Positions 46,373-55,223 of a DNA stretch of 64,000 nt are shown in pieces (position 1 is the stretch's first letter; every line of letters begins with the position of its first letter). Both the position numbers and the translations under genes were made by a program. The notes beneath the pieces are model-generated. The model saw only the letters and a program-made list of their open reading frames with translations, did not search any database and was not told the DNA's origin. The stretch is from Knufia peltigerae (Eukaryota; Ascomycota; Eurotiomycetes; Chaetothyriales; Trichomeriaceae). The DNA is taken from assembly GCA_030247855.1 (NCBI GenBank), contig JAPDRN010000034.1, positions 1-64,000 on the forward strand, written 5' to 3'.

Positions 46373-47464
46373 ATGCCTTCCGCAACCCTTCCACCGAGTT
46401 CTCTAGCCTCCATACCTCCCTCAGCGATGCCATTGATCTCACCCAATGCCCTCCTCCACGCGCATTTGAAACAGAATCCTCCCAAACGTCCCTCAAATCG
46501 GGCACCTTCAGAACCTCGACCTGTTCAGCTCAATGTAGGCTCACTCGCCCATTGCAATGGATCCTCTTTAATCAAGATCGGAGCCACAACAATCGTATGT
46601 GGTGTGAGGGCCGAGATCCTTCCAGTCAGTGAAATTCCCAATTTCAGAGTAACGAAAACATCCTCGTCATACACCCCATCGGCTTCAGCGGTACAAGACG
46701 GTCACTTTCAAGACAAAGGTCAAGAGGAGGAATACTCTGCTATTCGACTTTACAATCTTGTGGTGCCAAACATTGAATTGGGTACTGGTTGCTCGCCGAA
46801 GCATCCCGCTAATGCTCCTCCTTCTGTGGAGGCTCAGTCCATATCACAACGTCTGCTGTCGACAATGTACTCCTCGAAACTAGTCAGAACGACTGATCTT
46901 GAGATCTTATACACTCCACCTACCGAAACCCAAGATATTGAACTCGGAATAACTGGCGATCCGCAGTTGAAAGCCTACTGGACGTTGTACATCGATATGA
47001 TGTGCATCAGTCATGGCGGTTCTATTTTCGATGCAGCATGGCTAGCGATGCATGCAGCTCTCAAGGATGTTAAACTCCCCAAAGCGTGGTGGGACCCCGA
47101 TTGGGAACGGATTCTGTGTTCGGCAGATATTGGAGATGCACGTAGGCTGAATTTGAGAGGCATGCCAGTATCGAGTAGCTTCGGAGTGTTTCTTCCAGAA
47201 GAGCGATTATTGAACGCGAACGACACTGACGATGAGCACTGGATTCTTATGGATATGGACAGTTTCGAGGAGGAAGCTTGTGAGGAAACTGGAGCCGTCA
47301 TCGTAGATGCTAGTGGGAAAGGAAAGGCACTGTCGATAGTGCGTATTGAGAAGAATGGAGGTTCCGCCATTAATGTTGAACATCTCACCAAAATCGTTGG
47401 GTTTGCTGAAAGAAGATGGAACCAATGGAAAGATGTCCTAGATAGTACCCTGGTTGACACATGA
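46373..47464 (+). CDS. RRP43: Exosome core subunit RRP43 (RNase PH-like)
   Basis: Single exon, 363 aa. It is a non-catalytic RNase-PH-fold subunit of the six-membered exosome ring that processes and degrades RNA in nucleus and cytoplasm. After a Pro/Ser-rich start, SPNALLHAHLKQNPPKRPSN opens the fold and LNVGSLAHCNGSSLIKIGAT with VVCGVRAEI-like TIVCGVRAEILP forms the first strands. YWTLYIDMMCISHGGSIFDA and WLAMHAALKDVKLP are the second half. A 30-residue insert holds an acidic stretch (NANDTDDEHW), usual in fungal Rrp43. Catalytic residues of bacterial RNase PH are absent, as expected. The start at 46373 is the first ATG in frame. Confidence 0.9.
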   Translation: MPSATLPPSSLASIPPSAMPLISPNALLHAHLKQNPPKRPSNRAPSEPRPVQLNVGSLAHCNGSSLIKIGATTIVCGVRAEILPVSEIPNFRVTKTSSSYTPSASAVQDGHFQDKGQEEEYSAIRLYNLVVPNIELGTGCSPKHPANAPPSVEAQSISQRLLSTMYSSKLVRTTDLEILYTPPTETQDIELGITGDPQLKAYWTLYIDMMCISHGGSIFDAAWLAMHAALKDVKLPKAWWDPDWERILCSADIGDARRLNLRGMPVSSSFGVFLPEERLLNANDTDDEHWILMDMDSFEEEACEETGAVIVDASGKGKALSIVRIEKNGGSAINVEHLTKIVGFAERRWNQWKDVLDSTLVDT

Positions 47465-48076
47465 GCAGGAGCTCTCTACACTTTTATGCTTCGATGGCAG
47501 TAATGACGAAACAAGTTTTCGAGATGATGGCCATGGATCTACGACATGCTAAAGGAGTGGCTGCATGAGGAAGCATCACCAACAAGGCCACATATCACGA
47601 CCGCGATGTCGGCTGAAACTTTGATGAACGCTGGACGATGCATTCCACGAAGCGACCAAATTTATCAATGGTGCTGCCATTGCCGTTGCCGTCGCCATCT
47701 GATGCAACGATAGAGCCTCCTAGCATTCAAGGACGATGACCGTCAGCGATGCCCAAGACAATGACCTTTCATGGCTGACTGTTGCGCCTGCTTGTGAGTC
47801 TTCAATCCGATAGCAATAGGGGGTTGGCATTCTCCTGTTATGTCGGTGACATCTGTGGTTGAAGTACGACCACATGCCAATACCAGTGTTTACGAACTAT
47901 GCAATACGTTTGACCATCTGTGTATAATAGGCCACAACAACATCCTGGACAGGAGTGGTCTATTCATTTCTACCTGGGCTTCATTATTCATCTGGACGCT
48001 CTTCAAATCCAAGCAGACCATGCTGTGAGTTTTGGACTTGTTCGCCCTTTGTACAATACGACAATGAGAATGGCAT
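47465..48076. other. Convergent 3' region, RRP43 and methyltransferase
   Basis: 612 bp between converging stop codons. Several 60-120-codon frames exist but start at non-ATG codons or overlap the methyltransferase antisense. I see no gene. Confidence 0.55.
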
Positions 48077-50199
48077 CTACAACCGACTACCCTCAGCCCT
48101 TGCAACCGCAGCACCTCCGATTTCTGCCTGGTCAGCATTCCAAAGCCATTCCTTAATTGACTTGAACAGGACGTGGGAGAATGCTGGAGGGACTGCGTTT
48201 CCAATCTGCTTCCTCCACCGCGTCACAGCCCTGCCATGCAATTGGAACGTCGGTGGAAAGGTCTGTAAGGCGGCTAACTCGGTCACAGTGTATTTGCGCC
48301 ACCCGTCTGGGTGGTAGTTATTGCTTCCGCCATTCGTCGTCACAGTACCAGCAAGTCCATTCCAAGGCAAGGGACGCTTTCGTGCTGGAAAGTCATTCAC
48401 AGGACCCAAGTGCTGGTCAGGCGGCAACGTGATGTTTCCAATAGCCCCATAAATGCTGGGTCTCGGTTTTAAACCAGGCCCATCATGAGTTGGTTCAGGA
48501 AAAGGAGGTAACGATTCGCCAGGACTAGACGAGCACGTTAGCAATGAACTCATCAGCCAGCAAATTTGGTTTCGACGTACCCTGCAGCAATAAGGATGAG
48601 TCTCGTCCTTGATTGTGCTACTCCGTAGTTGACCATCTCGACAGATCTCCACACAACGCTATATCCCAATATCTTGAATGTTTTGAGCAGCCACCGGAAC
48701 CACATCATGTGTTTGTTGTTGAGAAGCCCGTCTGTCTCCTCAAGAGTCACCATCCGAGGCTTGAAGGCTTCGAGGAGGTCCCGGACTGTAATGAATGTCG
48801 CTTCATTCAGCTCGTTCATCATCTGATTTGGCGTTGTGTTTGCCGGAGAAAATGGTTGGCATGGCGGACTCATATGTGCAATGTCGATCAGCGTCGGTCT
48901 CCCTGTCTCAGACGTATATGAATTGCTGAGTCTTAGGAACTCGGTGACCCCCATGTTGAATATCATCGTCCCATATCGGGCAAAGTTTTCTGCATAGGTC
49001 TTCACCGCAGGACAATCATGGTCGAGAGCAAAAAGGGGCGACAGACCTGCGTCAACCGCGCCCTGAGACGCCCCGCCAGCACCACTGAAGAAGTCGGCAA
49101 AGACGTAACTGTTGGGATTTGCTCTTGCTGGTCCAATCTGTCGCCTTCCTCGGAATGCTTCACGAATTTCACAGGCTTTTGCTCGAAGAGAGGGCCAAGG
49201 GCCAAGAGTGATCTCAACGTCATCAGCCTCCTCTGGACTGATTACCTGGAGAATTCCGCTTTTCTGTCTGTTGAGGCGGCCGCTGTCTTCTCTCACACCT
49301 GCTGAGACAGCTCTTCTGTATCGACAAAAGAAATAGTCGCCATTGGAGTTGTTGAGGTACTCTCTGATGACACTTTCCGGCAAATTCGTGAAGAGGATAT
49401 TGCAGAAGCTGTTGATCTCTTGAGGACCACGCCGAACTTCGAGACCTCGTTCTCTACCTTGTGCATCTAGCTGTGTCAACCAAAGCAGTTCTCCACCCTC
49501 TTCAGAGATTACCATCTCGCTTTTGATGTCATTGTTTGGCAGCACTAGGCGTCTCCCATACATGCAAATCAGGCGATTGTTGACGACACCAAGTGACGTT
49601 ATCCTCATGAAGCTGTCATCGCGGAGCTGAACATTCCAGGAACAAAATCCAACATCCTGGAGTTTGATGTCCCTATCCACTATCAGAACCTTTTCGACAT
49701 CATCGCCGTCATCTTCTATCATGTACGGATTCTCTTCTGTGTCACCGGCCACTCTCGATCCTGCGCTACCATCAGGCTCATCTTCGGTGAGATCAACCAT
49801 TTCTCGAGACACTGTTGGTGTTGCTGCCTCCTTATTGTTTTTTTCTTCACTGAGCATCCGGAGCTCGAGAATGCCCCTATACACCTCGACCTGATACGCA
49901 GGAGGATATGCCATCTGGCCGCTAGCCAAGATTTCAATATATTTGTGTTTGCGTGATGATGTTGAATGAGGAAAGTTTGAGTTGTCCACTTGTTCAGAAT
50001 GTTCAACTGCTGAGCTAATGCTGAGGACTGGCAGATGATCGATGAGCCTTTGCCTGTTCAGATAATCTGCGTGTGCAGACAAGTAAGAGCGAGGTCTGGC
50101 ACTTGAGTTGTATCGTTGTCTGTACCTAGTTCTGAAAGCCTGCTTCTATTTCCTGCCAAAGTTTGGATGATGAGGGAGTAGTTCTTGGGCGCTCGACAT
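48077..50199 (-). CDS. RID/Masc1/DmtA-type C5-cytosine DNA methyltransferase
   Basis: The catalytic core is complete: motif I FADFFSGAGGASQGA, motif IV MSPPCQPFSPAN with nucleophile Cys (codon 447 of the frame from 50199), motif VI region LEETDGLL (canonical ENV replaced), motif VIII AQSRTRLILIA and motif X GNAVPPAF. Exon break 48581/48524: a 56-nt intron (GTACGT...GTCTAG) joins IAAG to PGESLPPFPEP. This family includes RID (repeat-induced point mutation) and Masc1 (methylation induced premeiotically). About 330 residues precede the core, with a stretch resembling a BAH-like beta domain. The start is unresolved: the frame from ATG 50199 reads 17 codons, then TAG (50148-50146), then continues open; the first later ATG is 49914 (593 aa). 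TACTCCGTA lies inside the coding sequence at 48619-48627. Confidence 0.86.
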
Positions 50200-51578
50200 A
50201 GACGCGAAACACGTTCAAGTCAGTTGTCTTCATCAACCAGAGAAGGAAACGGGGATTCTGGTAATACGACAGTCTTGTGATGCTGAAAATATGAACCAAC
50301 GAGGACAGCAAACACTCTTGAAGCATGAGGCACGCAGAGAGCGATCAAAACGTCTGGAAGGCCAACGACTAGGGACAATGGCAAGGAAAAGTCCTGGCGG
50401 AACCTTACCACAATGATCTACATGTGTGAGGAGTGATGGGCCTTATTGACAAAGCAAAATCTGATGTGAACCAGAAGAAGCCTACGCATTGTTACGATAG
50501 TACACGGATAGCAATACCGTACAGTATATACTTGCGTTGGGCACAGTAACCTCTGATACGAGGAAAGCACACTACACGAAGCAGCATCCGACACTGGTGG
50601 TGACTAAAGATGTACAAGTCTCCAGGTTCTTGACGCCACTGACTTCTCCAGCACATTGTTCAAGCTCAAGGTATGCTGTACAAAGAAGAACAAGTATTGA
50701 TTGTGCCCTTTGTAAGAGGGAAATGGCATTTGCTGTGGAAGATGAGCCTGCATCTCCGGGCCAAGGTACACAAAGCAAGCAAGGCACATGGAAATCTTTC
50801 ACAGCAAGCATATGCCATAAGTACATTGCATACCAAGGTTCTTTGCAGGCCTAGCGATGCATTGATATATTGTTGGTGTGCAAGGCTGAAGCTTCCCCTT
50901 TGATCGGAAATACAATGATCCGACTTCCCTCGGTATACCTTCCTTAGATTGTCATAGACGGGTGAAGACGCCGATAAGCGATAGCAAATGGTGGGGCTAC
51001 CCATTTTCGTCTGGGTGTTTTGACAGAAAATTCTCGCCAACCACTGACAAGGAGAGAATTGCGGATAATCAACCACAATGCACTCCGTCGTCGTCTGGTC
51101 GCCGGCACCGCTCCAGAAAATCGCCCCAGTGCAGTTTCGTGAACTTGCCTTCCTCTAATCTTTTCACCATGATGTGTCTACGGCTCCCCGAGACCATATA
51201 CACCAGCCGATCACAGCATCTCTCGCCGAAAAGCCTCTGCGCTTCCTCTTAGACGACCCTCCTTTACGATCCGAAGTGCACCGAGTCTCGAGTCCTCAGA
51301 CTAGCGGGATAGTGTCGTTGCGGGTGCTGTTTGCAATCAGTTCTACGATTCGTTTTACATCTTGACATGCCATAAGTATGTTGCCTGATTCCTATCCTCT
51401 CCCTGCTACTCGCCTGTGGGATGATTCCACTTTATTTTTTTAGATGTTAGACTACTGAACATTTTTGTTGAATAACCACTTCGGACTGATCGGGCATATG
51501 CGGCGCACGTGGACATCTTGATTTTGAGTCGTTAGGACAGGACTAACGGTGCAATAGTTGTCTTTACATCCCTTCAAC
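50200..51578. other. Divergent region, methyltransferase and ADE4
   Basis: About 1.4 kb. A frame from ATG 51078 gives 26 codons, a TAA, then about 60 further open codons with protein-like composition; it may be a relic or a leader ORF. CACGTG at 51506-51511, 68 bp before the ADE4 ATG, fits a bHLH (Cbf1/Pho4-class) site. I see no complete gene. Confidence 0.55.
51506..51511. promoter_or_regulatory. CACGTG E-box upstream of ADE4
   Basis: A perfect palindromic bHLH core 68 bp before the ADE4 start. In yeast, purine and phosphate genes share Pho2/Bas2-linked control with bHLH proteins; here the functional link is inference only. Confidence 0.35.
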
Positions 51579-53372
51579 ATGTGTGGCATTCTCGCTTTAA
51601 TACTCGCCAATTCGGCATCGACATCTGCAGCTCTCGACTTACACGAAGCCCTGTACCTCCTCCAACACCGTGGTCAAGATGCCTGTGGTATCGCTACCTG
51701 CGCATCGGGTGGAAGAATATATCAGTGCAAGGGGAACGGAATGGCGGCAAAGGTCTTCCATGATGGCTCAAGAGTTATTGACCTCCCTGGCTTTATGGGC
51801 CTAGGTCACCTGAGATACCCTACGGCTGGAAGCAGCGCAAATGCAGAAGCTCAGCCTTTCTATGTCAACAGCCCGTACGGCCTCTGTCTGGCACACAACG
51901 GCAATCTCATTAATGCCCCGGAGCTGAAAAGATACCTTGACAGGGAGGCTCACCGACACATCAACACTGACAGCGACAGCGAGTTGATGTTGAACATTTT
52001 CGCTAATGAACTTAATGAGACGGGAAAGGCACGAGTGAATGATGACGACGTTTTTGCGGCCTTGAGCAGAATGTATGACAAATGTCAGGGAGGTTGGGCG
52101 TGTACGGCCATGATCGCAGGCTATGGGCTGATCGGCTTCCGTGACTCTTATGGCATTCGACCGTTGGTGCTTGGATCGAGAGACTCGGTGGATGGTCATG
52201 GAAAAGACTACATGATGGCTTCTGAGTCGGTTGCTCTGGCTCAATTGGGATTTGATGTTATCCGGGATATCCTCCCAGGCGAAGCCGTTATCCTCCAGAA
52301 GGGCCACGCGCCTCACTTTCGACAAGTGCAAGAGAGGAGATCATATGCTCCTGACATATTTGAGTATGTGTACTTTGCACGACCCGATTCAGTCATGGAC
52401 GGTATCAGTGTACATCGCAGTCGACAACACATGGGATCCCGACTTGCCGAGGAGGTCAGAAGAGTGCTTAGTCCTCAAGATCTGGCTGACATTGATGTGG
52501 TCATCCCCATTCCCGAGACATCAGTCACTTCAGCAGCTGTGGTGGCGAAAGCGTTGGACAAGGAATACTGTCAAGGATTTGTCAAGAACAGATATGTTTT
52601 CCGGACCTTCATTATGCCCGAGCAGAAAGCAAGGCAAAAAGGAGTGAGGCGCAAATTGAACGCGATGGCCATGGAGTTCAAGGACCGCAATGTTCTTCTA
52701 GTGGACGACAGTATTGTGCGAGGTACAACGAGTCGAGAAATTGTAACCATGGCACGAGAAGCAGGCGCCAAAAAGGTCCACTTCGCCAGTTGTGCACCAC
52801 CCATCACCCACGCCCACATCTACGGGATCGATTTGGCATCACCATTCGAGTTGGTTGCACACAACCATCACGGGACCGAGGCAATTGCCAAGCACATTGG
52901 TGCAGACAGTGTCATTTTCCAGACGTTGGACGACCTGAAAGCTGCTTGCGTGGACGCGGCGAGAGAAGCTCACAGCCAAGATGCGCCCACTGATTTTGAG
53001 GTGGGCGTCTTCTGTGGCTCTTACATTACTCCAGTTAACCAAAGTTATTTCGATCATCTGGAGAGAGTGCGCGGCCAGACTCGGCGCCTTAAAGTCATGG
53101 ATGAGGCGCGACGGGCTGTTGCACAAGGCGTGGCAGGAGAGGATCAAATCAACATGGCCGCCAATGGAGCTGTCATCACAGAACGAGGCAAGGTAGTGCC
53201 AGCAGCAAACGGCGAGGCGCGGAGATCGTCCGTTCATGTCAATGGATCTGATGCCTTCGGTCACGACGCCGCAGCGGAAACGGCACCAGCACCATCACAG
53301 GAGGACGAAAGTCCGAGTGTTCGGGATCGGATGGATATCAGCCTGCACAATCTAGGAGATTTCCCTGGTTGA
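51579..53372 (+). CDS. ADE4: Amidophosphoribosyltransferase, first step of purine synthesis
   Basis: Single exon, 597 aa. It transfers the amide nitrogen of glutamine to PRPP to make phosphoribosylamine. Cys2 right after the initiator Met (MCGILALIL) is the class II glutaminase nucleophile, which fixes the start at 51579; a longer upstream frame begins only with [25 protein letters not shown] and LAHNGNLIN are glutaminase motifs. The phosphoribosyltransferase half has the PRPP loop [13 protein letters not shown] at about 372-386 and preceding [17 protein letters not shown]-terminal tail of about 60 residues, rich in Asn, Glu and Ser, is usual in filamentous fungi. The enzyme is cytosolic and feedback-inhibited by AMP and GMP in the family. 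Confidence 0.96.
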   Translation: MCGILALILANSASTSAALDLHEALYLLQHRGQDACGIATCASGGRIYQCKGNGMAAKVFHDGSRVIDLPGFMGLGHLRYPTAGSSANAEAQPFYVNSPYGLCLAHNGNLINAPELKRYLDREAHRHINTDSDSELMLNIFANELNETGKARVNDDDVFAALSRMYDKCQGGWACTAMIAGYGLIGFRDSYGIRPLVLGSRDSVDGHGKDYMMASESVALAQLGFDVIRDILPGEAVILQKGHAPHFRQVQERRSYAPDIFEYVYFARPDSVMDGISVHRSRQHMGSRLAEEVRRVLSPQDLADIDVVIPIPETSVTSAAVVAKALDKEYCQGFVKNRYVFRTFIMPEQKARQKGVRRKLNAMAMEFKDRNVLLVDDSIVRGTTSREIVTMAREAGAKKVHFASCAPPITHAHIYGIDLASPFELVAHNHHGTEAIAKHIGADSVIFQTLDDLKAACVDAAREAHSQDAPTDFEVGVFCGSYITPVNQSYFDHLERVRGQTRRLKVMDEARRAVAQGVAGEDQINMAANGAVITERGKVVPAANGEARRSSVHVNGSDAFGHDAAAETAPAPSQEDESPSVRDRMDISLHNLGDFPG

Positions 53373-53852
53373 TATTGCAAATAGGCCTCTGGAGTTGGGG
53401 GTCTTCTGAACCTATTGCATGATGGAATTGCATGAGGGAGGTTTTCCTGTTTGATTATGTTCTCTGTACCTTGTACCAGTGACCCAGGCAGAGCTAGCAA
53501 CATGACAGGACTGCTGACAATGCAGAAGAAAGTGATGCTCTTCGTCTGACCATGCTGTCAGCGACCCAGCGCCATGGATAGAAGATCATTGCCATGCAGA
53601 TGCCAGCGCTTCCAAATCGTTCGACAGCCGCTGCCATTGCAGGTGGTACGAATGACCATTGTTCTTGCTGTTGTTGACCTCCTATTGTCCCTTCCTCGCA
53701 ACTCATATTTGGGCTTGGTGTGCTTGTTCCGATCTTGTGAACTCCCAAACTTCCTTCTTATATATCAAGCCGCCTCAGCAGACGCCCAGTCTCTACAATT
53801 CTGGATCTCGGACCTTCTCACCTGCTCCTTCTGTGTCTCCTGTATTGCCAAC
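53373..53852. other. Intergenic, ADE4 3' end to But2-domain gene
   Basis: 480 bp. The frame of the next gene remains open upstream to about 53574, but its true start is the ATG opening a signal peptide at 53853. The rest shows nothing. Confidence 0.6.
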
Positions 53853-54467
53853 ATGCATCTCCTTCTCATCCTGATTGCGAGCTTGCTCCGGGGCATTGTT
53901 GCTCTGCCAGCCCTTGACACCGCTGCCATCAGCCGAGATGTAGACTCGAGCTTGACATGTCCTGAGCTCTTACCAGCTATTCCTGGCTTTGATTATCCTC
54001 ACCTGATGATCCCGATCTCATCAAGCCATCCCAATATCGCGTATCCGAATACACTCACACCAAATATCAGCGCCAATGACATGTCTGTTGTCTTCAACTT
54101 CGACGTCCCAGAAGAGCGTTCAGGACAGATGTGCACATGGCAATTTCTCTTCCCTCAACAGAATCAACTTAGCACGTCATACTTCAAATTGATCGGATTT
54201 GGCACGTTCCATTTCTCTCTTTCAGCACTCGGGAACGGGGCGATTGCCGGTACCACCACGTTCAACAACCAACCGCTTCAAGCAAATCCACACGGTTTTC
54301 CATGTTCAGTGAGCATGCAGCCAGGCAATGCCTACACCGTCGGCTCGTCGCTTTGTGTACCGGGCCTGATTAGCTTGACCATGAGCAGCACGGACAGTCA
54401 CCTGGAGTGGTTCGAAGATTACAACCCATGTCCGATAGGTCTTTATATGACTTATTCTCCAGCCTAG
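53853..54467 (+). CDS. Small secreted protein with But2-type C-terminal domain
   Basis: Single exon, 204 aa. The ATG at 53853 opens a clear signal peptide (MHLLLILIASLLRGIVALPA), cleaved near residue 18-20, although the frame is open further upstream. The mature part matches the ubiquitin-3-binding But2 C-terminal domain of fungal secreted proteins: FDYPHLMIPISSSHPNIAY, NDMSVVFNFDVP, GQMCTWQFLFPQ and a final CPIGLYMTY. Six Cys in the mature chain (TCPEL, MCTW, PCSV, LCVP, PCPI and others) suggest disulfides, in keeping with secretion. The ubiquitin-related name comes from yeast But2 and does not imply an intracellular role here. The function is unknown. It may be cell-wall-associated. Confidence 0.82.
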   Translation: MHLLLILIASLLRGIVALPALDTAAISRDVDSSLTCPELLPAIPGFDYPHLMIPISSSHPNIAYPNTLTPNISANDMSVVFNFDVPEERSGQMCTWQFLFPQQNQLSTSYFKLIGFGTFHFSLSALGNGAIAGTTTFNNQPLQANPHGFPCSVSMQPGNAYTVGSSLCVPGLISLTMSSTDSHLEWFEDYNPCPIGLYMTYSPA

Positions 54468-55223
54468 CAAGGGATTTGGGGGACAGGAGTCGCAGATGGC
54501 TCGATGTCTCTGAGGAGTTTGAGAAGGAGTTGTTAAGATTAGCAGGAATGAACCAATACGGATAGATGCGGAATGTCGATTAAGCGAAAGGACCACCAGC
54601 CTCTCTGCATGAACTACTACGGAGTCCTAGGGCGGTGTTGTTGACGGGATTGACTTGTCACCAAGAGAGAGGGCGATGGTGGAAGAGGCTGGGATTGTTT
54701 ATGGACTTGTAATTGGTGCTCGTCGTTGGTGGGGGATGCAACAAGTCGCAGGCTGGGGATGACATGACATGGGAAGAACGAAGCCATGCAATCAATAGTC
54801 GTATTTCCTCGTACGCCGTTTCGCATTTCATTCCACTTCATCTCCGTAAAATGAATCTCATTGTCTCTGTTTCTTTTGTGCCTTCTTATGTCTTGTTTCC
54901 CGCATGTGTTCTACCCGCGTCAGTCAGCAAATGTTGCGCATCGCCCAGTAAACAGCCCGAGTCGATGGAAGCGACACTGCAAAGGCGCATTTCTGGACGA
55001 CGGCGGCCTTGTCTGCGCTCGATAATTGCCTGAGAAAAGGGAAAACAAGAGGGAGCTGAAGCATAAATAACACGGCCACTACAAGTTTGAGAAGCACGAC
55101 ACGAAGAAATCATATACATCAGCTCTACAGATCTGCGTACCATGACATAGCGCAAGATCTCATAGCACAGACCACGATCATCCTACTCCTCCGTACGGTG
55201 TGTGCGCAGTCTAAGCCCAAATA
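54468..55223. other. Intergenic, But2-type gene to DUF2235 gene
   Basis: 756 bp on the same-strand side of both genes; includes TACGGAGTC at about 54617 and a pyrimidine-rich stretch near 54870-54920. No frame of substance. Confidence 0.55.

Noticed and set aside
53574..53852. Upstream extension of the But2-domain ORF
   Set aside because: The frame is open, but the extension has no conserved features and would bury the signal peptide that begins at 53853.
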